From Cymodocea nodosa (lineage: Eukaryota; Streptophyta; Magnoliopsida; Alismatales; Cymodoceaceae): 64,000 nt of DNA. The translations under genes and the position numbers were made by a program. Of the stretch, positions 12,156 to 24,778 are shown piece by piece (within the stretch, counting starts at the first letter, position 1; every line of letters starts with the position of its first letter). Under the pieces are notes generated by a model that saw nothing but the letters and a program-made list of their open reading frames with translations, ran no database searches and was not told where the DNA came from. The stretch is from the NCBI GenBank assembly GCA_036874045.1, contig JAZBRI010000008.1:11857001-11921000 (forward strand), written 5' to 3'.

Positions 12156-13803
12156 CCTTTCCAGTTAAATAATGCTATTTATAGAGGAATTTGGCCAACC
12201 ATTGGGCGATTCCATAGAATGTAAATAACATCAATTAAGCTTTTTAATGTTAGTTAATATTAGATTTGTCATTAAGCATCACTAACATTCAGATATTTGA
12301 AATAGTAATCATTAAAATCTTTAAGTATCTAGGACAAATCAATTTTAGTAAACAATAAAACTATTTTCTATTTTTCTGAATTAAACAAACATAAAACATT
12401 CACAATACTAACAATGATAACATTAATCACGATACAAAACAAACAATACAACACTTTAATACTAAATGTAAACATAGATAATTTGTTGTTTTTGGTATTT
12501 TTTTGTTTCGATATGTTCTTGAAGATGAGCGAAAGATGAAATGTAAAAACCTCTATCGATGGTAAAAACTTCCATCACTACATGCGACATGATTACACCA
12601 CTGAAAACTTAATCACTTACAATCTTGCCTCCTCTCCCTTTAGAATCGCGAATCAAGAATTGTAAGATGATCTCCTCTTCAACATACTGGCATCAACCCG
12701 AAACCAAGGCTAGAAGCTTTACGATCTTCTAAGATATGAGTCGGTGCTTGGTGAAAATGACTTCTCTTCCCACGACGCGATCACTCGTCATAGTGGTTAT
12801 CAATCACCGTGTTTGGCTCAAAATTGACTCGACATTAGGAAAGTATCCTCATAGACCTCCAATAGTTGGTGATTTTGGTGGTGGTGTGGAGCTTTAGGGA
12901 ACTTCTGACGCTTCCTGCAGTTAGCATGGTTCTCCACCACTACACACACTTTTCTTTGTCTTTTTCCTCTTCTTTTATATTTCTTTCAGTAGTAATTGCT
13001 TCTGCTTAGATGATCGGTTGGATTTCCTTCATTCATATCAACGATGGTGATTTCTTCTTCGTTCCACAAGTGAATTCCTACGTGATACGCGCAATCGTTG
13101 TTTTCCTTCAAATTTCTTATTTCTGCAACTACTATAGTGGCATATTAGAAAGTAAATGGTCTGTGGAGTTACAGCTAACTCAACAGACTTACTTCGTTGA
13201 TTTAACTATAAAACACGTGTAATAAAGAAATAACTTATAAGGTACTAACACAACATATTACCTTAGTGTATATTCAAGTAACTCAGCGTGTATAGTTATG
13301 CTAACTTAACGAGTTATACATGTGCAGTTCATGTGACTTAATAAAGCATTTAAATTCAACATGTGCATAATTCTAACTTAACGAGTTCAAATATTTCAGA
13401 TACTTACAAACCTATCTATTCAATGCTTAGATGCATTTTGGATAGTTAGCAGATAACTTACCGAAAATTCACTTAAGTCATGCATTAAGGTTTCAACACA
13501 TGTACTCTAGGAAATAATAAAATATTCTTTTAGCGTTTAAAACATAACTGTCTGATACATAATATGTAACTCTCTGAAATAACAGAAAATTCAGATACTT
13601 AAGAATTTCAAAGCCTATAATTCACCGACAGTTTAGAAATGTACTTAATTAACATTAATTTCCTGAAATTATGCAGGTTCTTTCATTAAAGCATATAACA
13701 ATGCAATTATAACATAATGGCTTAATTCTCATATGATAAACTAAATATTATGCAAATAACCATCATTTAATCATTAATATTATGCACTTTTTCATTCTAA
13801 ACA

Positions 13804-15936
13804 CACATATTCCAAATTTTCATTACTTTCATGATGTTCTTGTATTTCATTTTCTTGAATTTGATCTTCTATTGTTTTCAGTTTTAAATTACATTCTTTA
13901 AATTCTTTTTCATTGATATTATCTTTTGTTTGTATGTTTTGTAAATTATGTAGATCTTCAACATTAAAGTTTTCATTTGTATTTTCCTTTTGCATAACTT
14001 GAAATTTCATAGTTAATTCATCCAATGCTTTTAACTTTCTTTTCAGATCATCTAGTCTCAACGCATTCAATTTTTAATCAATTTTTGTTATGATTTTTTC
14101 CATTTCATAGATGATATCAATTTTAAGTTCTGAATATTCTTCCCTATAATTTAATTAGTTGACCTCTTGTTGCTAATACATGTATTGTTCTAGTTTTTCC
14201 ATATTTTGCTCTAAACTACGCTCAAGTCTATCATACCTATCCCAAACTTCTTTGTCTCTCAACATATTACTTATTCTAAACTAACCATTAGTTGGGTAAA
14301 CTATAGGATTCTCATATTCAATTCTATTATATTTGTAGGATCATATGGCTACACAAGAGGGGGGTGAATTGTGTTTTTCAACTATTTTCGATTATAATTG
14401 AAACTTCAATACTTAAAAACAAGTCAAGACACTATTTTCATAAAATCATTTTTATTCAAGGTTTCAATTACAATATACAATTCAATTCTCTTCAGAAATT
14501 GTAGATGCAATTATATATCAATACCATGTTTCATCTATACAATTTCATAACTACAAATAGAGAAAATTAATTTGCAAAATTTAAAATATTTCTCCTTGTT
14601 TGAGATCTTTCTTCTTCTTTCTTATTTAGCAATTCTTCAATGACGAATATCTTGTCTTTTTATGCTTCACTGAACTTTCTTCCACTTGAGAGCTTTTCCA
14701 CGAAGAGGTGTTTTTGATCCTTGAAAAGATTTTTCGTTTTGTGTGTAGGGATAGTTTGATCAATGAGAACTCTATGCCTTTTATACTGTATCTTCATTTC
14801 ATGCATATCCTCCATGTTTAATCATTACTAGTTTTTCACTTCTTTACGTCTTTTCTTTTTCCTTCATCGAAACACACACGTTCTGACCCACGTTTACATT
14901 TTGAATTTTCTTTAATCATCAGTCTTCGATCTCTGAAAAATTTCTTGCAAAATAAACTCTCTTCCAAAATTTTTCATCAAGTGTAATAAGAAGTCGTTAC
15001 TTTAATATTAACTAAACGAGTAACACAAGTAGATATTAACTTAACATTTCTAACTTAATGAGTTCCTCATGTGCCATTTCACGTGACAAGTACTGTAGCT
15101 AACTCAACGAACTAAGTCTGTGGTGTTACGCAAACTCAACGAACCATCTCCGTTGTGTTATGATAACTCAACGAACCAGTAATAAACAAATGTTTTTATA
15201 ATAAGAATTTTACCACGTGCAGAAATAACAACTTAAGTTTTATAACGCTAACCTAACGCATTGCCTTAGTGTTCAATATAGCAACTCAACGCATTTAGTT
15301 ATGCTAACTTAACGAGTTAAACATGTGCACCTCACGTGATACAATATAACATTCGCAACTTATAATTTCACCACGTGTATAACACTAACTTAACGAGTTC
15401 GTCTCTTCTTTTACTCACTAACTTAACGAGTTCTCACGTGACATATTTTAACCTTTAAGCCTCTAACTTAACGAGTTCTCATGTGACCTCTATACAAATA
15501 ACACTCTAACTTAACGAGTTTTCTAAACGTGCACTGTTCATGATACAGAAGATATAACTTTAAAACATATCATGCTTTTCAATAAAAACACATGTTAACT
15601 TAACGTTTAGTTAAATGAGTAATTTATGCAATGAAACAACTAGTTATTAACTTGGTATAATTTTAGATCCAATATAGACAAGTATTTATATTAGTAAACT
15701 TTTTCTGTATTAATTAATGATTTTAATTTCTTTTCACAAGCAATAGTAATTGAGCAAATATGATTTTTTTCATTCAACACACATCATCAAAACAAAATAC
15801 TCAACAATATTGAATATAATTCATTTGTTGTTTATGTGACCTAACCATCTACAATCGTCTCAATTTCAAACAATTAGAAATGCCATGACCTTTCAAATTG
15901 TAGAATTCACATATGCTAACTACAAGTTTCAGAAAT
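13804..15936 (-). pseudogene. GYP1 gag C-terminal region, split by a solo LTR
   Basis: Two pieces, 15936-15807 and 14333-13804 (minus strand), match the start of the GYP1 pol block at about 37785-38450. They carry a zinc-knuckle remnant (ICEFYNLKGHGISNC, second Cys changed to Tyr), then YENPIVYPTNG, WDRYDRLE and a 92-residue open stretch (LDDLKRKLKALDEL ... ESNENLEYVC). Stops lie between them. The zinc knuckle would bind element RNA. The upstream flank is lost at the COP1 junction (15937), and the downstream end meets the GYP1 LTR at 13803. Confidence 0.85.
14334..15806 (-). mobile_element. COP1 solo LTR with TSD atatt
   Basis: A 1,473-bp LTR in minus orientation, TGTAGGATC... to ...ACTCAACA in plus reading. 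It is bracketed by atatt at 14329-14333 and 15807-15811. The flanks join to a continuous GYP1 gag frame, confirming a clean insertion followed by LTR-LTR recombination. Confidence 0.95.
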
Positions 15937-17504
15937 TGTTGAGTATTTTGTTTTGATGATATGTGATAAATAGATATAATCATATTTAATCAATTACTAT
16001 TGTTTGTGAACATAATTTAAGAACATCAATTAATATAGGAAAAGTTTACTGATATAAATACTTGTCTGTAATGGATTTGAAATTATGCTAAGTTAAATAA
16101 CTAGTCATTACATTATACTAACTTTTCATTTAACTAAACGTTAAGTTAATGTGTGTTTTTATTGTAAAGCATGATATGTTTTAAAGTTATATTTTCTATA
16201 TCACGAACAATGCACGTTTAGACAACTCGTTGAGTTAGTGAGTTATTTGTATAAAGGTCATGTGAGAAATCGTTGAGTTATAGGCTTAAAGGTTAAAATA
16301 GGTCACATGAGAACTCATTAAGTTAGTGAGTAAAAGAGTAAAATGAAGAGATGAACTCGTTAAGTTAGTATTGTGCATGTGGAGAAATTAAAGTTTATGA
16401 ATGTTATATTGTATCACGTGAGTTGCACATGTTTAACTCGTTAAGTTAACATAACTACACATGTTGAGTTCTATATTAAACACTAAGGCAACACGTTAGG
16501 TTAGCATTATAAACTTAAAGTTATTATTGCATGTGATAAAATTCTTATTATAAAAACATTTGTTAATTACTGGTTCATTGAGTTATCTATAACACAACGA
16601 AGTTCTTTCGTTAAGTTAACTGTAACACAACGAAGTTGGTTCGTTGAGTTAGCGTAACACCATGGACTTAGTTTGTTGAATTAGTTACAATACTTGTCAC
16701 ATGATTTAGTACATGATGAACTCGCTGAGTTAGATACGTTAAGTTATAAATCTACTTGTATTACTCATTTAGTTAACATTAACACAATGACTTATTATTA
16801 CATTTGATGAAAAAATTTGGACGAGGAAGTTTATTCTGTAGGAAATTTTTTAGAGATCCAGGATTGATGATTAAAGAAAATTTGAAAAGAAAACGTGGGT
16901 CAAAACATGTGTATTTCAATGAAGGAAAATTAGAAGACGTGAAGAGTGGAAAATTGATACTGATTAAACGTGGAGGATATGCATGAAGTGAATATACAGT
17001 ATAAAAGGCATAGAATTCACGTTGATCAATTATCCCTGCACACCAAAAGAAATATATTTTCAGGGATCAAAAACACCTCTTCGGGGAAAAGCTCTCAAAT
17101 GAAAGAAAATTCAGTGAAGTAGAAAAAGTCAGATTTATGTCACTAAAGATCTGAAGTATCAAAAGAAAGAAAATTCGGTGAAGTAGAGAAAGTCAAATAT
17201 TTGTCACTAAAGAATTGCAGAAGAAGAAGAAAAATATCAAACAGCAAGAAATGTTTTAAATTTCGTAAATTAGTTTTCTCTGTTTGTAGTTATGAAATTG
17301 ATTAGATGAAACATGGTATCGTTACATAATTGCATCTACAATTTTAGAGGAGAATTGAATTGTATATTATAATTGAAACCTTGAATAAAATGATTTGATT
17401 AAAATAGTGTCTTGACTTGTTTTTATTTTTGAAGTTTCAATTATAATCGAAAATGTTGAAAAACACAATTCACCCCCCCTCTTGTGTAGCCATTCGATCC
17501 TACA
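15937..17504 (+). mobile_element. COP1 5' LTR
   Basis: 1,568 bp from TGTTGAGTATTTTG to CGATCCTACA, set by the adjacent priming site. U3 carries repeated CTCGTTAAGTTAG, near-G-boxes and imperfect GTTGAGTTA/TAACxCAAC pairs at about 16200-16760. The TATA box is at 17000. The C-rich CACCCCCCCTC just before the end is a hallmark of this family. Confidence 0.93.
17000..17008 (+). promoter_or_regulatory. TATA box of COP1 5' LTR
   Basis: CAGTATAAAAGGCA is strongly TATA-like and conserved in other COP1 LTRs (28640 in the 3' LTR, and minus-strand copies near 6800, 14770, 35110 and 55930). It places the transcript start near 17030, leaving about 470 bp of R-U5. Confidence 0.75.
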
Positions 17505-17519
17505 AGTGGTATTAGAGCT
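17505..17519 (+). promoter_or_regulatory. COP1 primer binding site
   Basis: agTGGTATTAGAGCT directly follows the LTR. It matches the initiator tRNA-Met type primer site of copia elements, with one C-to-T change against the minus-strand copy at 6268-6278. Confidence 0.92.
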
Positions 17520-17703
17520 AGTTAATAATCTTTGATATAAAATCGATACCAACTTATTTAATATCATTGCTTATTCTACCTTCTTTGTTTTTAAACAAAA
17601 ATTAATATCTGAGCATACGTTTAACTTTCTTGATTTTAGGCTCAAGTTGTTTTAAAGTTTTTAAACTGCTTAAAATCAAATAGGCTGAAAAATCTAAGGT
17701 AAG

Positions 17704-19960
17704 ATGGCTACTGGAAATGGTAATTTTTCTTTGTATGAAGGCCAAAATCTTAATCGTCCTCCTTTATTTGATGGAATACATTTTGAATATTGGAAATCTA
17801 GGATGATAGTCTTTCTTCAAAGTATAGATCACAAGTTGTGGTTCATGATCTCTAAACCTTATACTCTGTTAACTACTCCTTATAATACTTGGACAATTAC
17901 TGAAAAAGAAAATGAAACTTTGAATGCTAAGGGCTTAAATATCTTATTTTGTGCATTGAGTTATGAACAGTTCAGTAAAGTGTCAGCATATAAATCTGCT
18001 TATGAGGTGTGGCATACATTAGATATTTCATATGAAGGTACTTCTCAAGTTAAAGAGACTAAGATTAACATATTAATTCATAAGTATGAACTCTTTAAGA
18101 TGCATGAAGACGAAAGTATTTCTAAGATGTTTTCCAGATTCCTAGATATAATAAACTCTTTAAAATGCTGAGGAAAAAATTTTGAATAGAAGGATTTGGT
18201 TAGAAAAATTCTTAGATCCCTAAGTTCTAAATGGTCTCAGAAAGTAACATCTATTGAGGAATCACGAGATTTAAATGTTTATACTATAAATGAACTTATA
18301 GGAAATTTAACTACTTATGAAGTTCAATTAAATGATTCACTAAGTCACAACAAACAAATAATGAAGAAAGAAATAGCCTTCAAAATTAATTCAGATTCTA
18401 AAATATCTACTGATTTTGACAAGGATTTGATTTTGCTGACTAGGAAATTCAAGAAAGCTTGGAAAGTTAGGAAACATCAAAGGAACAAAAATGACAAACC
18501 CTCAACGTCAAAGTCACTAAATGAAAAGAATTTTTCATCTAAAAAGTATGTACGTTACAACTATAAGAAACCTGGACATCTTTCTCCAAATTGTCCTATG
18601 AGGAAAAATGTAAAGCAAAGTAGGACAAATCAGAAGAAGACGACTCAGAAAACTCAGAAAAAGTTTTACAAGAAAAAAGCTTTGAAGGTCACTTGGGATG
18701 ACACATTAGAAGAGTTTGAATCTGAGGAATTATCATCAAAATCTTCACATTCAGAAGAAAAAAAAGAGTTAGAAGATGTTGCTCATGTGTGCTTCATGGC
18801 AGATAAGTCTGAGGTAATATCTAATCCTGAAAGTCATTCAGATTTTAACTTTGATGAATTATTATATGCTTATCATGCATTATTACAAAAAGTTAATGTT
18901 TGTAAATTGGAAAATAAGAATAATAGAAACTCTTTGTCTATTTTGGAAGAAGAAAATTATTTCCTGTCTACTACTTTAGAGAAGTTTAAATGTGATAATG
19001 AAAATCATGCTAGAGATTTGCATAAATTTAGATTTAATGAATGTGTCTTGCATGAACAAATACAAAATATAAATGTTGAAAAATTAAAGATAGAATTTGA
19101 AAATGAAAAATTAAGAAACAATATAAATGATCTTGAGTTAGACATTGACAAATTAAAAATGAGAGAGCTAGATTTAAATTCCACCATTGAGAAATGGAAT
19201 TTAAGTCAAACTAACTAGTACCCCTACAGTGTCATATAAATTTGTCTTAGGATTTGACTTTCTTGAATATCCTGAATCTTAAGCCAACAAAAAATTTATT
19301 AGTTGCAGTTCAAGTAAATCTATGACTAAAATTCCTTTTATCATAAAACAAGGTAATAAATATGTAGAAGTAGGTACTTCAAGGGATGAATCATGCAGTA
19401 ATAATATAAATCAATGTGATTTGTCTAAATGTACTTCTAACATGACTATTAATGTTTCTAAAAATCTTGTTTCTTGTTCTGGAAATTCAGTTACTACTGT
19501 TTCTAAAATTTCAAACAATCGTAGTAAACTGAAAATTCAGAAACCTAAGCATGAAATTCAAAATACTAGTATTAGACCAATTACTGGTTCTACATGTTCT
19601 TTATCTGAAAATTCATGTGTAGAAAAAGATTTTGTATGTACTGAAAATTTAAATACAAGTACAAAATCTTGGTATGAACTTGCTGAAAATTATGAGCATG
19701 ATCAAAATAAATTAACATCTAAGAAAAATCGATTTAGTCTTGGTTATACTACATCTAAACATAAATAAAATGTTTATAAGAGCAATAATTCTATAAGTGA
19801 GTATGAAGCTAATGATGAATCAATTGTACTTACAACTAATAAGAATGTAAATAATAATGTTAAGCTATTTTTAAACAAAAAGAAGAAATATGCTTTTAAT
19901 GAACTTGGTCCTCAAAGACATTGGATACCAAGAAACAGTTCTTCGAAATTTGTTTTGTAG
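17704..19960 (+). pseudogene. COP1 gag polyprotein
   Basis: Starts MATGNGNFSLYEG at 17704, 185 bp after the priming site. The copia gag (UBN2-type) domain occupies about residues 1-215. In-frame stops are TGA 18169-18171, TAG 18187-18189 and TAG 19216-19218, followed by a frameshift into the frame of 19322-19960. The zinc knuckle near 18548-18595 has lost two ligands (R-x2-Y-x4-H-x4-C). The same second-Cys-to-Tyr change occurs in the minus-strand copy. An acidic Ser/Glu block (18700-18790) and a long Asn/Leu/Lys-rich coiled coil (18830-19210) follow. Gag would assemble the particle and package RNA. The linker is longer than in typical copia gags, as in SIRE elements. Confidence 0.88.
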
Positions 19961-20260
19961 GAGGAAACAACATCAAAATGGATTTTAGATAGTGGAGCTT
20001 CTAGTCACATGACCAGACAGAAAAGTTTATTGGAAAATTTGATAGAAGTCTTTGAAGGTCACTTGGGATCACACGTCTGAAGAGTTTGAATCTAAGGAAT
20101 CATCATCAAAATCTTCACATTCAGAAGAAGAACAAGAGTTAGAAGGCATTGCTCATGTGTGCTTCATGGCATATGAGTCTAAGGAGGAAACAACATCAAA
20201 ATGGATCTTGGACAGTGGAGCATCAAGTCACATGACCGAACAGAAAAGTTTTCTACAAAA
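19961..20260 (+). repeat. Duplicated protease motif separated by a gag-derived segment
   Basis: The protease motif TSKWILDSGASSHMT occurs twice, 223 bp apart (19961 and 20184), in different frames. Between them (about 20047-20183) is a second copy of the gag acidic block found at about 18682-18810 (KVTWD... SSKSSHSEEE ... HVCFMA). This looks like recombination or template switching between a full element and one in which the acidic block is joined directly to protease. Confidence 0.88.
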
Positions 20261-23200
20261 TTTTACAAATACCATGAAAGGAAGTGTAACATTTGGAAAC
20301 AAAAGCAAGGATAAAATCATAGGTATGGGTAATGTTCAAATAACTCTGACTTATGTTATTTCGAATGTACTATATGTAGAAAACCTAGGATTTAATTTGC
20401 TAAGTGTTATAAAACTAACTGATAATGGATATTATGTATTATTTGAAGAAGATGTATGCAAAATTATTGATAAAAATACAGATGAACTTAAGTTTATTGC
20501 TAAAAGAAAAGGTTTTGTATGTATTTTATCTTTACCTTCTGGTGTAGTTGATTTAAATTCATGTTTGCTAGCTGAAATTAGTGATGCATATCTGTGGCAT
20601 AGAAGGATCGGGCATATAAATATGGAATTGTTACATAAACTATCTAGAAAACATTTAGTGAGAGGTTTACCAAAGATTAAATACTCAAAGGACTTTATGT
20701 GTGATGCATGTGAGTTAGGTAAAACTTCACAAAAACTCTCTTAAACTGATATTTCAAGCAAGAGAGTCTTAGAACTTATACATATGGATCTATTTGGACC
20801 AACAAGAATCATGAGTCTTGGTGGTAAACGGTATGTATTTGTTTTAGTAGATGACTTCTCTAGATACACTTGGGTATATTTTCTAGCATCTAAGATAGAA
20901 GTTTTCGAAAAGTTTAAAATGTTTTGCAATTTTGTTGAAAATAAACAAAGTGTCTCTGTTCGAATACTTAGGAGTGATCATGGTATGGAATTTGATAATG
21001 ATCAAATGAATAATTACTGTATAGATCATGACATTGATCACAGATTTTCTTTTCCAAGAGCACCGTCTCAAAATGGTGTTGTTGAGAGAAAGAATAGATC
21101 ACTTTAGGAAATGGCTAGAACTATGTTGAATGAACATAAGTTACCTCAAAATCTTTGGGTTGAAGTAGTAAATACAACTTGTTATGTTATTAACAGAAGT
21201 CACTTAAGTCCTCGTGTTAATAAAACTCCTTTTGAAATTATGTTTAATAGGGTTCCAAAAATTTCCTATATGAAATCATTTGGCTGCAACTATTTTATTC
21301 TTAATATTAAGGATAAAAGGGATAAATTTCATGCCAAAGCGGATGAAGGAATTTTTGTAGGTTACTCTACTAGAAGTAAAGCCTATAGAGTATATAACAA
21401 GACTTCTAGAACTATTGAAGAAACCCTCCATGTAAGCTTCAATGAAAATTCTTTTAGAGAATCTCAATCTAAAGTTGACAATGATGATATGATCAATTTC
21501 CCGAAAGAGTTAGAGATCAATAAAGAGATTGAAGATTTATTTGAGAAAATCAAAAATATGAACTTAAATGATCAAACTAATGATGAAAGTGATGGACCTC
21601 CAAATATTGATGAGAATATTGAGGAAAATCAGAGAAATTGGTGTTATTCTTCATCACATCTCATTACTCAAGTCATTGGTAATATTAATGAGGGAGTTAA
21701 AACTAGAGCTTCAGTAAATTTAAGTAGTATGTGCATGTTTGTTTCTATGGTGGAACCAAGGAATATAGAAGAAGCATTATCTGATGAAAATTAGATAGTG
21801 GCAATGCAAGAAGAACTAAATCAATTCATCAGAAATGATGTTTGGGAATTAGTCTCTCCACTAGAAAATCAGTCCATAATAAGTACAAAGTGGATCTTCA
21901 GAAACAAAACTAATGAAACTGGTCAAGTTATAAGAAACAAAGCTAGATTAGTTACACAAGTGTATACACAGGAAGAAGGACTAGATTATGATGAAACATT
22001 TGCTCCTATGGCTTGGTTAGAAAGTATTAGAGTATTATTGGCCTATGGTTGTTATATGAATTTCAAATTATATCAAATGGATGTAAAGAGTACATTCCTA
22101 AATGGTTTAATTAATGAAGAAGTCTATGTAAAACAACCACTTGGATTTGAAGATATTAAAAATCCTGACTTTGTGTATAAATTGAAGAAAGCCTTATATG
22201 GTTTGAAGTAAGCACCTAGATCATGGTATGAAAGGTTATCTACTTTTCTAATAGAACAATGATATATCATGGGAAAAGTAGACCATACTCTATTTATCAA
22301 GAGAGATGATAAAGATCAGATTGTTGTTCAAATATATGTGGATGATATAATCTTTGGAGCAACCTCTGATAAACTGATAAAAATATTTTCTGAAGAGATG
22401 ACTAGTTAGTTTGAAATGAGTATGATAGGAGAACTTTCATATTTTCTTGGACTTCAAATTAAGCAAATGGATAAAGGTATATTTTTAAATCAAGAAAAAT
22501 ATGCAGATGAAATGCTTAAGAAATTTAATTTTAATGACACAAGTATTCGAGGAACTCCTATGAGTACTTCTTTAAAGTTAGATATTAATGACATAGGAAA
22601 ATCAATAGATCAAAGAAAATACAAAAGTATGATTGGTTCTTTACTTTATTTGATAGCTAGTAGACCTGATATTATGTTTGCTGTGTGTGCTTGTGCTAGA
22701 TTTCAATCTAATCCTAAAGAATCACACTCAATTGTTGTTAAAAGAATATTTAGATATATACAAGGAACTAAAAATTTTGAACTGTATTATTCTAAAGATA
22801 GTTCAATAGATCTTATAGGATATATTGATGCTGATTACGTAGGATCTAAATCTGATAGAAAGAGTACCAGTGGCACATGTCAATTATTAGGAAATAATTT
22901 GGTGTCATGGTTTAGTAAAAGGCAAAACTGTGTAGCACTTTCTACTACAGAAGTTGAATATATTGCTGCTGCATTGTGTTGCACTCAGATTCTTTGGATA
23001 AGGCGAACTTTAGAAGATTTTGGATTATCTTATGATACAACTAAGATTTATTGTGATAGTAGTTCAGCAATATATCTTTCCAAAAATCCTGTATTACATT
23101 CTAGAGCAAAGCATATAGAGGTTAGACATCATTTTCTAAGAGATAACATAATTAAAGAAAAAATTAAATTAGAATTTGTGTCTAGTAAAAATCAATTAGT

Positions 23201-23285
23201 TGATATATTTACAAAACCTCTAGACGAAAATACATTCTACAACATAAGATTAAATTTGGGTATTTGTAGGCTATATGATGTGTAA
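20052..23285 (+). pseudogene. COP1 pol: protease, integrase, RT, RNase H
   Basis: A single frame runs from 20052 to the natural stop at 23283-23285 with no frameshift, but with stops near 20742, 21105, 21792, 22209, 22260 and 22407. Domains in order are protease (DSGASSHMT, 20208) and GAG-pre-integrase (LWHRRIGHIN ... CDACELGK). Next is the integrase core: D in MDLFGP at 20784, D in RSDHGMEF and E in VVERKNRSL. Then comes RT, with QMDVKSTFLNG, LYGLK and [10 protein letters not shown] near 22335, and RNase H, with IDADYVGSKSDRKSTSG, STTEVEY and YCDSSSAIY. Metal-binding residues of integrase and RNase H are still present. SIRE lineage is inferred from RT/RNase H wording and the ORF that follows. 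Loss by point stops only suggests decay without large deletions. Confidence 0.94.
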
Positions 23286-24778
23286 AATGCTTAGACTCCA
23301 CAAAAAGATAAATATTATTGATGATGTTGTTCACCTCATAGATATTATATACTTATCATAAATATCTAAACTGCTGCTTAAGATACTATGTATTTATTGT
23401 AAAATCATAGTAGTATCTTATTGATTTTAAGTAGTTTATCAATTTTAATGGTTTTCACAATTTTAAGTGGAAGTGTAAATGAAAAACATTAAATACTTTT
23501 GAAATTGTGAAATTTTGATTAAGTGTTTTCTTTGAATCAAGGAAAGTGCATATGTTCATGCATAAATTTGACTTGATTGATAAACTTGTAGAATAATTTA
23601 TATGTACATCATCTTAAACTATTAATCAAAAGTATGAGCTTATTGAAATTGATTCATATTTTCAGTAAAATTATAGAAGTAAAAATTGTATGAGATTTGT
23701 ATTTTATTGCATCTATATTAATGGAATACATATATACTATGCTTAAAATGAAAAGTGCTTATAAAGTGAAAATCTTTGAGAGTTTATTGATCAGTTTGAT
23801 CACGAGCCTTTTGTACTTGAGCAGATAGGTATGTAAGGATTGTTGTCCTGAAAAAGGATTCTTTAAATCTGGCAACCTAAGGTCCTGATCAAATCTAGGA
23901 TTGTTGACTGAAATCTCATTACACGGGTACATTAGAAAGCTCTTGTATGATTCAAGCTTTTCAAACTAACTTTTAAAGAAATTATCGAATATAGTTTCTA
24001 CCAATATGACTACTAATTTATTGAATCAGTATTAGTACTTTTGAAAACATTTATTTGAGATACATTCTTTTATTCTCCTTGAATTAATCATATTGAGTTC
24101 AAAGTTGTGTTTTGATTCATATACGGTAGGAATCGATTTTGAAAATCATTTTTGATAAAATCAAGATAATGGAAGTTTATTTAAAAGTATAGGTGTACTT
24201 AACATCTATTGTTATACAAGTATATTTTGTATGTTATTGAATATATAAGAAGTATATTTGTAGGGGGAGGATTAACAATGCCCAAAATAGATTAATATAA
24301 TTCAGTATACAAATCTTGGTTAATCTAAATTTAGATCCCTTAAGATCTTGATGAAACAATTTAAAAGACAAACAAACTATTTTAGATTCATAAGAAGAGA
24401 ATGTTAGAATAGTTTACAATGTTCTCAAGATAATGTTAAGTGTAGCATGTGTGTTGTCTTCGGAATGAAGCATCCGAAACTTGATTTTAGTAAAGTGTAC
24501 TAACTGAACGTTATGTTATATAAGGTAGCGTGTAAAACTGCCTCTAGACAGCATTTTACTCGTTAGGTTAGTTAACTCAATGAGTTATACTTGAATATTT
24601 CAGGTACCTTGATTGAATAAACTATATTCAATATTCATTTAAAATCCAAACCCGACTTATACACGTTGAGTTATTTGTTTAAAAACCCTATATAAACACT
24701 TATTACATGGGCACTTAGGTTATTCTTAAACCTTTGTCTGAAAATCTTTCCCGCTATTTGCTATTACAACTTTCGACG
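23286..24778 (+). other. COP1 spacer between pol and the extra ORF
   Basis: AT-rich and without ORFs. About 23290-24300 is similar to the region just before the GYP1 3' LTR (48060-49200). A shared landmark is TGATCACGAGCCTTTTGTAC at 23798 and 48571; another is GGTATGTAAGGATTGTTG. At 24263 there is a purine tract (TAGGGGGAGGATTAAC) resembling an old polypurine tract. The last 300 bp hold a hairpin and a TATA-like element ahead of the extra ORF. The same spacer recurs at 30574-32044 (plus) and, on the minus strand, at 54860-55341 and 60795-61907. Confidence 0.85.
24559..24696 (+). promoter_or_regulatory. Hairpin and TATA-like element upstream of COP1 extra ORF
   Basis: A near-palindrome at 24559-24584 (CTCGTTAGGTTA then GTTAACTCAATGAG) is followed by CGTTGAGTTA at 24664 and TATATAAA at 24689-24696, 83 bp before the ATG. 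Other copies keep both: hairpin 55059-55084 with TTTAAATA at 54946-54953 (minus strand), and hairpin 31912-31936 with TTTTTAAA near 32030. An internal promoter giving a separate transcript is inferred. Confidence 0.55.

Larger units (their letters stand above)
8286..13803 (-). mobile_element. GYP1 LTR, interrupted (minus strand)
   Basis: GYP1 LTR sequence occupies 8286-8575 and 12156-13803; the gap is a nested COP1 solo LTR. The minus-strand start TGTTTAGAATG is intact at 13803. The left side begins about 130 bp inside the LTR because of the COP1 insertion at 8285. To the right is GYP1 gag-type coding sequence, not a polypurine tract, so this LTR seems to have landed in, or been joined to, another GYP1 element's interior. 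The GC-richer segment near 12640-12900 contains the conserved antisense ORF start at 12736. Confidence 0.85.

Noticed and set aside
13010-13222. 70-codon ORF
   Set aside because: Lies in a GYP1 LTR and is not kept in other LTR copies.
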